From assembly GCF_000494755.1 (NCBI RefSeq), contig NC_022657.1, positions 2,890,001 to 2,954,000 on the forward strand: DNA of 64,000 bases, written 5' to 3'. The notes under the pieces are model-generated. The model was not told the origin of the DNA. It saw only the letters and a list, made by a program, of their open reading frames with translations, and did not search any database. Made by a program: the position numbers and the translations under genes. Source of the DNA: Amorphoplanes friuliensis DSM 7358. Its GTDB lineage: Bacteria > Actinomycetota > Actinomycetes > Mycobacteriales > Micromonosporaceae. The first letter of the stretch is position 1, and each line of letters opens with the position of its first letter. Below are positions 16,358 to 25,089 of this stretch, piece by piece.

Positions 16358-16853
16358 TCAGCTTGTGCATGTCGAGATTGTCGTCGGCCAGCCACAGCTC
16401 GAACCAGCGCGCCAGCGGCAGGTCGAGCCGGTGCAGGGTGCTCTGGTCGAGGAACTGCACCCGGCCCTCGGGCGTCCGGCAGTCGAGCAGCGCCCACATC
16501 GCGCAGCCGAAGTCGCAGAACGCGACCACACCGGGCGTCCAGGCCGGGAAATCGTCGGGTAGGTCCTCGACGCGCCACGAGAGGTAATTCTCGAGCATGC
16601 CTTCCTCGGCCGCGTAGCCGTCCGCAACGCCCTCGATCCCGTTGAAGGGCCCGAATCCGCCGTTGGCGACCTCGAGGTAGAGCCGGCGGAGCAGCGGCGG
16701 CAGGGGATACCCGATGATGCGCTCGGCGTCGGCGACCGCCTCCTCCGTGGCCGGCTCCTGCGGGTACGCGTCCGGCACATCGGCCTGGTGACCCGATTCG
16801 ACCCGGGCGGCGACGGCGTCAAAGATCTCATCCTCGGTCACAGCGGAGATCAT
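16347..16853 (-). CDS. SMI1/KNR4-family protein
   Basis: A 168-residue SUKH-type protein. It shows the usual order of the fold: helical start (DEIFDAVAARV), then EEAVADAERIIGYPLPPLLRRLY, the glycine-rich ANGGFGPFNGIEGV, and FCDFGCAMWALLD before the last helices. Many members of this family are immunity proteins against secreted or contact-dependent toxins; others are housekeeping scaffolds. No toxin gene is visible nearby. Start ATG 16853 has a GGGA site and overlaps the end of the upstream acyl-CoA dehydrogenase gene by 26 nt, so it may be cotranscribed with it. Its stop overlaps the Gfo/Idh fragment by 11 nt. Confidence 0.8.
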   Translation of the reverse strand: MISAVTEDEIFDAVAARVESGHQADVPDAYPQEPATEEAVADAERIIGYPLPPLLRRLYLEVANGGFGPFNGIEGVADGYAAEEGMLENYLSWRVEDLPDDFPAWTPGVVAFCDFGCAMWALLDCRTPEGRVQFLDQSTLHRLDLPLARWFELWLADDNLDMHKLITA

Positions 16854-18456
16854 TCCCGGCGGACCGTCGTTCTGCCACCCCGCGAGACCTGAGCAGTGGA
16901 TCGGCGCGCCATTCCTCGCCGGGCCAGCGGCGCTGGTCGACATCGCCGATGGTGTCGGCGTAACCGGCGACGTGGTCCGCGAACTCCGCCGCGGTGGGCA
17001 GATGCCGGTGCGAACCCAGCCGCGCCCGGTAGAGCCGTTGCTGCAGCTGGTGTTCGGTCCACGAAGCGGTGTACGCGTGCATCGCCGAGCGGTGCGCGAC
17101 CTCGCTCGTCACCATGGTCAGCAGAGCCCAGCACGACAACTCGCCGACAAGAGCCGCGTGGATGTGCCGGCCGGCGGCGTCCCCCGGACGGTCGGCGCCG
17201 ATCTCCGCGACCTGGTCGATCAGATCGAGCACCTGCGCGGTCGGCTGAGTTTGGTTGACCAGCTTGGTGAACTCGGCGGGATTCCGGACCAGCATGGTGC
17301 CGAGGTACACCGCGATCGCCTCGGTGGAACCCTCGAAGATCCTGAACAACCGGTAGTCCCGGAAGTGCTGTCCCACGGTGTTGGTGTCGAGGAAACCGCG
17401 AGCGGCCAGCACTTGCAGGGCCGTGTCGATGGCGCTCCAGCCGAGCTCGCACCCCAGGATCTTCGCGCAGAAGTACCAGGCGTCGGGCACGTCACGCCCC
17501 GCGTCCAGCCACGTCGCGATGCGGGAGACCAGCGTTTCGACGGCCTGGACTCCGGCTCCGGCCTCGGCCAGCGTCTCCCGGATCCGCCCGTTCTCGGCGA
17601 GCGAACCGGTGGCGACCTCGCGGCCCTTCGTGAATCGCTGAGCCAGCTCCAGGGACCGCATGGCCGCGCCCACCGACATCGCGGCGAGCACCACACGACC
17701 GCCCATGAACGCCGCTTTGGCCGTGGCGAGGCCGTCTCCCTCGGCGCCCAGCAGCGCCGACGGGGGCACCCGCACGTTGTCGAAGTGCAGGTCGTACTGC
17801 GGCACCGCGCGCAGACCCAGGGTCAGCATCTCGGGGCCGATCTCAAACCCGGGCGTACGGGTGTCCACCAGGAAGCCGGTGATGCCCACCGGCCGGCGGC
17901 GTTCGTCGCGGAGCTGAGCGAAAACGTTGACGTAGCGCGCATCCCCGCCCAGGGAGATCCATTTCTTGGCGCCGTCGAGGGTGTACGAACCGTCGGCGTT
18001 CCTGCTCGCCTCGGTGGTCATACCGCGGACGTGCGAGCCCATGCCCGGTTCACTGATCGCGCTGGTGGTCAAGGCCTGCCCCTTGGCCAGGCGCGGCAGC
18101 ACAAAATCCTGGACCTCCTCGGTCGCGGACAACAGGATCGGCGAGATCCCCAGGGTGTTGTGCACGGCGCAGAACACGGCCAGGTTGGCGTCGATGGCCC
18201 CGAGCTGGGTGAACACCCTGTTCATGTCGACGTGCGACAGGTCCTGGCCGCCGTGGCGCCGGGAAACCTGCAGACCCAGCAGACCGGCTCCGGCAAAATC
18301 CGAAACCATTCCCGGGGGTACGGAACGACGCTCGTCCAGCAGCCGGGAGTTGAGGAAGTTCCGGGCGTACTCCCGCAGGAACTGCAGTATCTCGGTGGTC
18401 GATGACGTCCCCGGCCAATCCAGTGCAGCGTCCTGACTGAGGGCTTGCGTGTCCAT
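16828..18456 (-). CDS. Acyl-CoA dehydrogenase family protein
   Basis: A 542-residue flavoenzyme. It has the helical N-terminal domain, the middle beta domain (AISEPGMGSH, KKWISLGGDA) and the C-terminal helical domain with RIFEGSTEAIAVYLG, where Glu corresponds to the catalytic base of the IYEGTS motif in medium-chain enzymes. Beyond the usual 380-400 residues there is a C-terminal extension of about 140 residues, as in larger VLCAD/FadE-like or secondary-metabolism dehydrogenases. ATG 18456 is chosen because AAGGAG lies 6 nt upstream. It would oxidise an acyl-CoA or acyl-carrier thioester with FAD; the substrate is not evident. Confidence 0.9.
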   Translation of the reverse strand: MDTQALSQDAALDWPGTSSTTEILQFLREYARNFLNSRLLDERRSVPPGMVSDFAGAGLLGLQVSRRHGGQDLSHVDMNRVFTQLGAIDANLAVFCAVHNTLGISPILLSATEEVQDFVLPRLAKGQALTTSAISEPGMGSHVRGMTTEASRNADGSYTLDGAKKWISLGGDARYVNVFAQLRDERRRPVGITGFLVDTRTPGFEIGPEMLTLGLRAVPQYDLHFDNVRVPPSALLGAEGDGLATAKAAFMGGRVVLAAMSVGAAMRSLELAQRFTKGREVATGSLAENGRIRETLAEAGAGVQAVETLVSRIATWLDAGRDVPDAWYFCAKILGCELGWSAIDTALQVLAARGFLDTNTVGQHFRDYRLFRIFEGSTEAIAVYLGTMLVRNPAEFTKLVNQTQPTAQVLDLIDQVAEIGADRPGDAAGRHIHAALVGELSCWALLTMVTSEVAHRSAMHAYTASWTEHQLQQRLYRARLGSHRHLPTAAEFADHVAGYADTIGDVDQRRWPGEEWRADPLLRSRGVAERRSAGNDLRCDRG

Positions 18457-18927
18457 CGTCCGCTCCTTGGGGGATCTCATCAGAGATTCGAGGCGCGTGA
18501 AGCTCGCTGAATCTCACCGGAGGCCGCGGCTCCTCGTTGATGCCGGCGATGCCCGTCGGATGTGCAGGGGCTGACACCACCTCAGCGCGGCGCCGGCATG
18601 CCGCTGCGAAGCCCGCCCGGGCGGCTCGACCGGCCAGGTGGTGGGGGAGGAATGCGCGAGTCGTAATACGCCCTTTTGTGCCGTGGATTTACGTTCGTCT
18701 ACATCCGACAGCACTCTACAGCGGAACCTTTGGTTCCTCAACGGGGTCGCGTCGCTACGCAGCGTAAGAATCTTGGGTGCGCGCGTACCACGGCCGGGCG
18801 TTGGCGTCCTTGACCAGGCACATCCCGCCGGGATGGTCGCAGAGCCCGAGGGGCAATCATCTGGCGGACGCCGACCGGTCCGTGCGCACCATCGAAGCCA
18901 ACCCGGCGGATCCGAGCCGGTGCTTCA
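18457..18927. other. Intergenic region without a convincing gene
   Basis: These 471 bases separate two divergent genes. The stretch 18655-18740 is notably AT-rich for this genome and probably holds the promoters. On the minus strand a short frame around 18770-18860 has a Cys- and Trp-containing sequence (PGGMCLVKDANARPWYA) that looks gene-like but lacks a start, ribosome site or family match. It might be a relic. Nothing else is supported. Confidence 0.4.
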
Positions 18928-19410
18928 ATGAGCCGCATGCGTGATCACCAGACCTGGTTGCAGCTCTCGATCGACGACCGTCGGCGCGCGGAGAAGATCG
19001 TGGCCGCTCTGCACGAGTTGGGATGCGACGAGCCGCAGTCGTGGGCCGAATCCGAGATCAGCGAGAACATTCCGCAGCTGGCCCGATATCGATTTCTGCA
19101 CACGGTGTGGCCTCAGATGATCGACAGCTGGCGTGACGGCATCGACAACATCCCGGCAGCACGACGCGTTGTCGACTCCGGCGCCGGCGCAGACGACGTC
19201 ACCCAGCTGGCCCGTGCAGTGGCCTACGAGACGGTCTTCGCCATGCTGTGCCATCTCGAGGACGGGGAGTCAGCCGGGGCCCTGCCGGGTTGGGCTCTGA
19301 ACGAGGTCGGCGCTGCCGGACACCCGACCGGACGCCGCCTCGGCACGCTGCACGAAGACCTGCTCACGCTCGACCCGTCCGGCCAGGACGGCCAAGACCT
19401 CTGGACCTGA
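18928..19410 (+). CDS. Hypothetical protein
   Basis: A 160-residue soluble protein with no signal peptide or membrane span. It is acidic and mostly helical, with a Trp-rich first third (TWLQLSID, ESEIS, FLHTVWPQMIDSW) and a helical second half (AYETVFAMLCHLEDGE). Codon use is typical of the genome, so it is very probably real. I do not recognise the family. A second ATG at 18937 is an alternative start; neither has a clear ribosome site. It stands alone between the acyl-CoA dehydrogenase and the conservon. Confidence 0.7.
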   Translation: MSRMRDHQTWLQLSIDDRRRAEKIVAALHELGCDEPQSWAESEISENIPQLARYRFLHTVWPQMIDSWRDGIDNIPAARRVVDSGAGADDVTQLARAVAYETVFAMLCHLEDGESAGALPGWALNEVGAAGHPTGRRLGTLHEDLLTLDPSGQDGQDLWT

Positions 19411-19452
19411 GACACGACCTCCCCGGGCCTCCACGGCAAGTGCGGTCGTTGG

Positions 19453-20019
19453 TTACTTCACCTCGCGGGCGTGGATCTGGGTGATCAGTTCGGCGGCGAG
19501 GGACTTGATCGTTTCGAGGCCCGGCCGGCCCCACGGGCGGGGTTCGATGTCGACCACGCAGACCGTGCCGAGGGCGATGCCGGTCCGGTCGATCAAGGGG
19601 GCGCCCAGGTAGGAGCGGATGCCGATCTCGTCCACCACGGGGTTGCCGGCGAAGCGGGGGTAGTCGCAGACGTCGTCGAGCACCAGGGCCTTGCGCCGGA
19701 CGACGACGTGCGGGCAGTAGCCGTGCTCGCGCGTGAACACCCGGCCGGACAGGCCGGCCTGGAGAGCGGGCGGAACGGTGCTGCCGGTGTACAGGCCGCC
19801 CAGGTACTGGCGGTCCTCCTGGATGAAGTTGACCATCGCGAGCGGCGCCCGGGTGATGTCGCCGATCCTGCGCGCGAAGTCGTCGAGCTGGGGGTCGGGG
19901 CCGTCGCCCAGGCCGAGTTCGCGCAGCCGGCGCATGCGTACGGGTATTTCGGGGTCGGCCGGGGTGAGGGGGTGGTGTCCGGAAAGGTCGTAGATCATGC
20001 TGTGGCTCCGTTCGGTCAT
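19453..20019 (-). CDS. GAF-domain protein, last gene of the conservon
   Basis: A 188-residue protein made of one GAF domain (about residues 35-185). Typical elements are PLAMVNFIQEDRQYL, the HGYCPHVV segment with Cys and His, VLDDVCDYPRF and YLGAPLIDRTGIALGTVCV. Such GAF domains bind small ligands, haem or sense redox. The ATG overlaps the stop of the Ras-like GTPase gene (ATGA, 20016-20019), so it is translationally coupled and belongs to the conservon. The Cys/His pair may coordinate a metal or a redox centre, but that is speculative. Confidence 0.88.
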   Translation of the reverse strand: MTERSHSMIYDLSGHHPLTPADPEIPVRMRRLRELGLGDGPDPQLDDFARRIGDITRAPLAMVNFIQEDRQYLGGLYTGSTVPPALQAGLSGRVFTREHGYCPHVVVRRKALVLDDVCDYPRFAGNPVVDEIGIRSYLGAPLIDRTGIALGTVCVVDIEPRPWGRPGLETIKSLAAELITQIHAREVK

Positions 20020-20591
20020 CGGCAGGCGTGCGCGGTGAGCAGGTGTTGCATCAGGCTGATGAGCACGCCGGTGGCGGATCGCCGGTCACGCGCGTCGCAG
20101 AGCATGATCGGGACGTCGGGCTTCAGGTCGAGAGCGCTGCGCAGGTCTTCCGTCTCGTACCGGCAGGCGCGGTCGAACTCGTTGACCGCGACCAGGAAGC
20201 CGATGCCGCGCGACTCGAAGAAGTCGACAGCGGGGAAGCAGTCGTCCAGGCGGCGGGTGTCGGCCAGCACGACCGCACCCATCGCCCCGCTGGACAACTC
20301 GTCCCACATGAACCAGAAGCGTTCCTGTCCGGGGGTGCCGAAGAGGTAGAGCACGTGATCCTGGCTGATCGTGATGCGGCCGAAGTCCATCGCGACCGTG
20401 GTCGTGGACTTGCGCTCGATGCCGGTCAGATGGTCGGTGCCCACGCTCGCGGTGGTCAGGAGCTCCTCGGTGTGCAGCGGCTCGATCTCGCTGACCGCAC
20501 CCACGAACGTCGTCTTCCCGACGCCGAAGCCGCCCGCGATCAGCAGCTTGAGCGCGGACGGGAACCCGTCAGAGTCGTCGTTGAAGGGCAT
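20016..20591 (-). CDS. Ras-like GTPase of conservon (CvnD-type)
   Basis: A 191-residue small GTPase. P-loop GGFGVGKTT is at about residues 20-28, switch II GTPGQERF at about 86, and the base-recognition motif NEFD at about 137. No membrane anchor is visible. In Streptomyces conservons the GTPase works with a kinase-like membrane protein, a roadblock protein and a DUF742 protein in an assembly likened to eukaryotic G-protein signalling. All these partners are encoded directly upstream here. Its start overlaps the DUF742 gene by 23 nt. Confidence 0.95.
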   Translation of the reverse strand: MPFNDDSDGFPSALKLLIAGGFGVGKTTFVGAVSEIEPLHTEELLTTASVGTDHLTGIERKSTTTVAMDFGRITISQDHVLYLFGTPGQERFWFMWDELSSGAMGAVVLADTRRLDDCFPAVDFFESRGIGFLVAVNEFDRACRYETEDLRSALDLKPDVPIMLCDARDRRSATGVLISLMQHLLTAHACR

Positions 20592-20946
20592 TGAGGATGG
20601 TCTCCAGTACCGCGGGGTTTGAGGCGTTGGCCATCGGGTCGGGGGAGCGGGCGTCCACCGCGCCCCAGTCCACGAGATCGGAGAGCAGGATCTTGGTGAC
20701 CACCGCGGGGAGTCTCAGCCGCGCCGCGACCTCGGCGACCGTGGTGACGCTGCCGCACAGCCCGAGGGCCTGGGCGTGGTCGGGGCCGAGCTGGCCCTGC
20801 GGGTGACGGCCGGTGGCCATCACCATCGACAGCAGCTCCATCCGGGTGGTCGGTTCGGTCCGGCCGTTGCTCACCGCGTACGGGCGGATGAGGCGTCCCG
20901 CGGCGTCGTCGAACCAGTGCTCGTCGTCGGTCCCCAGCTTGTTCAC
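20569..20946 (-). CDS. DUF742 protein of conservon (CvnC-type)
   Basis: A 125-residue DUF742 protein with a winged-helix-like core: RLIRPYAVSNGRT, LCGSVTTVAEVAARLRLPA, then ILLSDLVDWGAVDAR, a series diagnostic for the family. The start is GTG within a GTGA overlap with the roadblock gene stop (20943-20946). It probably bridges the roadblock protein and the GTPase, as proposed for conservons. Confidence 0.94.
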   Translation of the reverse strand: MNKLGTDDEHWFDDAAGRLIRPYAVSNGRTEPTTRMELLSMVMATGRHPQGQLGPDHAQALGLCGSVTTVAEVAARLRLPAVVTKILLSDLVDWGAVDARSPDPMANASNPAVLETILNALQRRL

Positions 20947-21377
20947 CGCCCGTGCGCGCCCAGGGGATCAGGCTCGTGCCGGCTCGGCGTCGACAGGTAC
21001 GGCCGGACGCTCTTGACCATCTGGGCCATCTCGTAGCCCAGGACACCGGGGTCGGCGGCCTTTCCCGCGATGACCGCGAGCACGGCCCCGGAGCCGGCCG
21101 CCGAGACGAACAGCAGGGAATCGTCCAGTTCGGCCACCACCTGCCGGACCCCGTCGCTGCCGCCGAACCGCGTGCCGGCGCTGCGGGCCAGCGAGAACAG
21201 CCCCGAGGCGACCGCGGCCAGGTGATCCGCGCCGTCGTCGTCGAGCCCGTGAGCGGCCTTGCGCAGCCCGTCGGACGACAGGAGCAGCGCGCTCCTGGTG
21301 TCCGGGACGCGGTCGATCAGGCCGGACAACAACCAGACCAGATCCTGGGACGTACGTGCGGGGTCGCTGCGCGACAT
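20943..21377 (-). CDS. Roadblock/LC7-domain protein of conservon (CvnB-type)
   Basis: A 144-residue roadblock/LC7 protein. The family core is evident: LVWLLSGLIDRVPDTRSALL, SSDGLRKAAHGLD, ADHLAAVASGLFSLARS, then GSGAVLAVIAGK. Start MSRSDPART at 21377 is chosen because the fold begins at once; the longer frame adds a Pro-rich stretch lying in the upstream intergenic gap. These proteins act as activators or scaffolds for the cognate small GTPase. Confidence 0.94.
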   Translation of the reverse strand: MSRSDPARTSQDLVWLLSGLIDRVPDTRSALLLSSDGLRKAAHGLDDDGADHLAAVASGLFSLARSAGTRFGGSDGVRQVVAELDDSLLFVSAAGSGAVLAVIAGKAADPGVLGYEMAQMVKSVRPYLSTPSRHEPDPLGAHGR

Positions 21378-21408
21378 GCCGGGCCTTCCTCGGGGAGCGG
21401 AGTGCGGA

Positions 21409-22839
21409 TCAGCTGGGATTTCCGGCGTCGGGCGGGTCGGCCTCGCCCTGCGTGACACCGTTCATGAACGACGCCATCAAGCCCGGCTGGTGCTCACCGG
21501 CCGGCTCCGTGGCCGGGCGTGGCGCGCCGAGCTGCAGTTGCGGAGCCATGTGGGTCTGGCTGCGACGGCGCGGGAGCGGCGGCCGCGACGGCGTGGGCCG
21601 GGGCTGCTGCCCGGCCACGGGCACGCCGGCGATCTGGCGGGGCACTGCGGCAGCCGGACCGGCCTGACCGGACCCCTCCGCACCGGACCGGACATTGCCG
21701 CGCCCGGCGGGCCCGGGGGAGACGGGGGCGGTGGTGAAGTGGGACGACACGATCGGGCGCAGCGACTGCTGGGTGATCTCCGAGGCGCTGTCCTGGCTGT
21801 GGCTCGGCGGCCGGTCCCGCAGCGGGATCCGCTTCTGCAGCGGAGCCCGCGCCGGCACGATCGGGTGCTCCTGCGTACGGGTCAGCCGGTGCGGCCGCGG
21901 CGCCTCCGGTACGGCTTCGGGCTGAAGGCCGAGCAGCAGTTGCGGCAGGACGATCACGGCCTGGGTACCGCCGTAGATGTTGGTCTGCAGCTGCACGACG
22001 ATCCCGTGCTGCCGGGCGATCATCGAGACCACGTAGAGCCCGATGCGCCCGTCGCGCAGCAGGTCGTCGAGGTCGGTGTCCTCGGGGTTGGCCAGCAGCT
22101 GGTTGACCCGGTCCAGATCGGCGCGCTGCATGCCGAGCCCGCGGTCCTCGACCTCGATGGCCACCCCGGCGGCGACCTGCTGGGCGCGCAGCAGCACCTG
22201 GGTCTGCGGCGGGGCGAACATCGTCGCGTTCTCGATCAGCTCGGCGATCAGGTGGATCACGCTGGCCACGGCGTGCCCGGGCACCGTCCCCTCGATCGGC
22301 GGCACCAGCTTGACCCGCGAGTAGTGCTCGACCTCGGCGATCGCCGAGCGCAGCACCTCGGTCAGCGCGACCGGCCGGCTCCACTGCCGGCGTGACACCG
22401 ACCCGCCCAGCACGGCCAGGTTCTCCGCGTGCCGCCGGATCCGGGTGGCCAGATGGTCGACCTGGAACAGACCCTTGAGCAGGTCGGGGTCCTCGACCTC
22501 GTTCTCCAGCGCGTCGAGCATCTTGATCTCGCGGTGCACCAGCGACTGCAGCCGCCGGGACAGGTTGACGAAGACCTCGACGTGCCGGCCATCGGCGGGT
22601 GCCGCCGGCGCCCGGACGGCCTCCACCGTCTGCGCCCGCCGGAGCTGCTCGGTGAGCTGGTCGACCTGGGCACGGGCCGCGGTCAGCTCCGACCGGGTCT
22701 CGGCCAGGGCCGTCTGCGCCTCGGCGTCGCTGCTCGGCGAGCCGCTCGACCGGGTGCCGAAGTGCCGGGCTGCCCAGAGGGCGAGGAGAACAGCGACCGG
22801 CACCGCGATGACGGCGATCAGATAAGGAGAGTCGGGCAT
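21409..22839 (-). CDS. Membrane-anchored histidine-kinase-like ATPase of conservon (CvnA-type)
   Basis: A 476-residue protein with one N-terminal transmembrane helix (about residues 5-22), a coiled-coil linker (about 38-75), a dimerisation region (LVHREIKMLDALENEV, LFQVDHLATRIRRHAENL) and a HATPase_c domain with N-box ELIENATMF and G1 motif EDRGLGMQ. The C-terminal 130 residues are Pro/Arg-rich and probably disordered. Conservon kinases of this type lack a paired response regulator and signal to the roadblock/GTPase module instead. ATG 22839 has AAGGA at proper distance; ATG 22845 does not. Confidence 0.93.
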   Translation of the reverse strand: MPDSPYLIAVIAVPVAVLLALWAARHFGTRSSGSPSSDAEAQTALAETRSELTAARAQVDQLTEQLRRAQTVEAVRAPAAPADGRHVEVFVNLSRRLQSLVHREIKMLDALENEVEDPDLLKGLFQVDHLATRIRRHAENLAVLGGSVSRRQWSRPVALTEVLRSAIAEVEHYSRVKLVPPIEGTVPGHAVASVIHLIAELIENATMFAPPQTQVLLRAQQVAAGVAIEVEDRGLGMQRADLDRVNQLLANPEDTDLDDLLRDGRIGLYVVSMIARQHGIVVQLQTNIYGGTQAVIVLPQLLLGLQPEAVPEAPRPHRLTRTQEHPIVPARAPLQKRIPLRDRPPSHSQDSASEITQQSLRPIVSSHFTTAPVSPGPAGRGNVRSGAEGSGQAGPAAAVPRQIAGVPVAGQQPRPTPSRPPLPRRRSQTHMAPQLQLGAPRPATEPAGEHQPGLMASFMNGVTQGEADPPDAGNPS

Positions 22840-23114
22840 GAGCATCCTTGGTGGTGGTGATGCGGCAATGTCCGGTGTGAGGGCGTTGACTTTAGTAGGC
22901 GGTAAGCGCACCGACCAAGGCGGAAATCGCGTCCGGCATCGATCGAATGAATCGGTCGGACTCGATGCTGCCAAGTGTCATCTGAATGGGTGAACCGACG
23001 GTGACAGAAGGCCCCGGGCAGGGCTATGTTCGCGCTGGCCGCACTGTCGCCGTAATGCTGGATTCACCGATCAGGCCCACGGAAAGCTCAAGAAGAATGG
23101 TCGTCCGAGCCCGT

Positions 23115-23798
23115 TCACCGATCGGAGGGTTCGGCGCTTTCGATCATCGGTTGGAGCAGTTCGGACATGGTCGCTGCGGCGCGTTCGGGATCTCGGTCGA
23201 CGATTGCCTCGACCAGATCGGCGTGCAGCTGCGCCAAGGCATCCGTCTCGCCGGCCACGTCGTGGAGTTGCACCTCCTCGAAGACGCCCAGCAGTCCTTC
23301 GTAGACGTCCTGCAGCATGGCGTTGTGGGTGGCGCCGACCACCGCACGGTGCAGCGCCGAGTCCGCCCGTACCCGCTCGCGGGCGTCGCCCCCGGTCCAG
23401 GCCTGCCGGCGTTCGTTCAGGAGCGTGACCAGGCGCTCGGCGTCGGCCTCGGTCCGGCGGACGGCGGCGATCCGGGCGGACGCGGCGTCGAGCGCCAGTC
23501 GCAACTCCAGGCTGTCCCGGCGGGAGGTGGCCGCAGCCCGGCGTGACACCGACGAGCGCAGGTCGGACGTCGACACCACGAAGGTTCCGCGGCCCTGCTC
23601 GCGCCGCAGGATTCCGCCCTGGACCAGGGAGGCGATCGCCTCGCGGACCGTGTTGCGCCCGGCGCCGCTCCATTCGACCAGTTCGGACTCGGTCGGGATC
23701 TTGCTGCCGAGGGGCCAGTCGCCGTCGGTGACCTGCGACCGGAACAGCTCGGTCACGCGGGTGCTGAGGGCGGAGCGGTCGAAGTTCGGGCCTGGCAC
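23115..23798 (-). CDS. FadR-type (FCD) GntR-family regulator
   Basis: A 227-residue regulator beginning at GTG 23798, with an N-terminal GntR winged HTH (about residues 12-78: LGSKIPTESELVEWSGAGR, NTVREAIASLVQGGILRR) and a C-terminal FCD helical domain (about 95-215). The FCD domain in this family holds a metal site that binds small organic acids; candidate ligands here include Asp and His in LNERR...HRAVVGATHNAML. It lies 9 nt downstream of an MFS transporter gene on the same strand, so the two form an operon and the regulator probably senses the transported compound. Confidence 0.92.
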   Translation of the reverse strand: MPGPNFDRSALSTRVTELFRSQVTDGDWPLGSKIPTESELVEWSGAGRNTVREAIASLVQGGILRREQGRGTFVVSTSDLRSSVSRRAAATSRRDSLELRLALDAASARIAAVRRTEADAERLVTLLNERRQAWTGGDARERVRADSALHRAVVGATHNAMLQDVYEGLLGVFEEVQLHDVAGETDALAQLHADLVEAIVDRDPERAAATMSELLQPMIESAEPSDR

Positions 23799-23807
23799 GG
23801 GTGCAGC

Positions 23808-24998
23808 CTAACCGGCGGGTGCGGCGACGGGCCGGCACGCGGTCCAGCCGGCGGCGAGGGTGATCAGCAGGGTGGCGGCCAGCAGCACGTACGTCGCGTT
23901 CCAGTCGTCGGTGAGCTGGTTGATCGCGCCGAGCGTCAGCGGGCCGACACAGCCGATGCCGTAGCCGACCCCCTGGACCAGGCCGGACAGCCGGGAAGCG
24001 CTCTGCGGATCCGCGGCGCGGGCGCCGATCAGGGTCAGGCACAGCGGGAACGTGCTCACCCCGAGCCCGAAGGCGGTCGCCCAGACGAAGGCCCCGCCCG
24101 CCGGCGCCGTCAGCATGCCCGCGTAGCCCAGCCCCATCAGCGCGACGCACACCACGACGATCGGATAGCTGTTGCGCAGGCGTTTGGTCAGCGGCGGCAC
24201 CACGAACGCAGCGATCAGCCCGAGCCCGGCGAACCACGACAGCAGCAGCGCGCTGGCCGTCGAGCTCAGCCCGGCGTCCTCCAGCATGGCCGGGAACCAG
24301 GTCACCAGCGTGTAGACGTGCAGGGTGGTCATGGCCATCAAACCGATCAAGCCCAAAACCATCGGGGTACGCCAGGAGGGGCGCGGTGCGGCCGATGCCG
24401 GTGCCGGAGCCGTACGGGCAGCCGACCGGGGTACGGCGATGAACCACAGCACGGCCGCCACGGCGGTCACCGCGGCCCAGGCGCCTGCCGCCGTACGCCA
24501 GCCGTAGGCGTGGGCCAGCGGCAGAGCGAGCAGTGGCGCGGCGAGCTGACCGACCTGGAGCAGGACCATGTACATGGTGCTGACCGCGTGCAGCCGTTCC
24601 GGGAAGTGCTGTTTCACGATCGGGATCAGGATGACGTTGGACGCGCCGACCCCGGCGAACGCGATCACCGTGGCGACGATCATGACGGCCGGCGACCACG
24701 CGACGGCCCGCAACAGGATGCCCACGGTCGTAGCGGTCACCGCCAGCGCGGCGGTGCGTTCCAGGCCGAGGCGGCGGGCCAGCGGCGGGGCGGCGAACGC
24801 GGCCACCGCAAAACAGCCGGTCACGATGGTGCCGATGGCACCCGCGACCAGCGGCCCGAAGTGCAGGTCCTCGGCGGCGTCGCCGGTCAGCACGCTGAAA
24901 CCGGTCACCGCCGTCCGCAGGTTGAGGGCGGTCAGGGCGACGGCGATCAGGATGCCGCGAGCCAGCCGGGCCGGGGCGATGGTGGTGGGGGTCGACAC
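23808..24998 (-). CDS. MFS transporter, CynX/NimT-like
   Basis: A 396-residue, 12-helix transporter starting at GTG 24998. The first helix region reads ALTALNLRTAVTGFSVL, which is typical of the CynX/NimT (cyanate or nitroimidazole-linked) MFS family, followed by PPLARRLGLERT in the loop between helices 2 and 3. Transport of a small anion or organic acid is likely but unproven. The FadR-type regulator gene follows after 9 nt, which suggests substrate-responsive control. A direct repeat lies just upstream of the start. Confidence 0.88.
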   Translation of the reverse strand: MSTPTTIAPARLARGILIAVALTALNLRTAVTGFSVLTGDAAEDLHFGPLVAGAIGTIVTGCFAVAAFAAPPLARRLGLERTAALAVTATTVGILLRAVAWSPAVMIVATVIAFAGVGASNVILIPIVKQHFPERLHAVSTMYMVLLQVGQLAAPLLALPLAHAYGWRTAAGAWAAVTAVAAVLWFIAVPRSAARTAPAPASAAPRPSWRTPMVLGLIGLMAMTTLHVYTLVTWFPAMLEDAGLSSTASALLLSWFAGLGLIAAFVVPPLTKRLRNSYPIVVVCVALMGLGYAGMLTAPAGGAFVWATAFGLGVSTFPLCLTLIGARAADPQSASRLSGLVQGVGYGIGCVGPLTLGAINQLTDDWNATYVLLAATLLITLAAGWTACRPVAAPAG

Positions 24999-25012
24999 CG
25001 GACCAGTGAAAC

Positions 25013-25027
25013 ATGGGATTATGGGAT
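25013..25027. promoter_or_regulatory. Direct repeat upstream of the MFS/FadR operon
   Basis: ATGGGAT occurs twice with a single T between, in the short gap between the divergent MFS and lon genes, 15 bp before the MFS start. It could be a regulator site, but FadR-type operators are normally palindromic, so this is weak. Confidence 0.3.
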
Positions 25028-25089
25028 GAATCTAGAGCGGGCGCATTTTCGCTGGGAGTGAACAGCGGAAGAGGACGGCCACCGCCGAG

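Noticed and set aside
12423..18456. A secondary-metabolite biosynthetic cluster around the DHA2 pump, SDR fragment and acyl-CoA dehydrogenase
   Set aside because: No ketosynthase, NRPS, terpene cyclase or other core enzyme is present, and the genes are separate units with their own regulators.
18738..18938. A 66-codon minus-strand frame in the intergenic region
   Set aside because: No ribosome site and Arg/Pro-rich composition. Another frame there looks slightly more gene-like but has no start, so neither is called as a gene.
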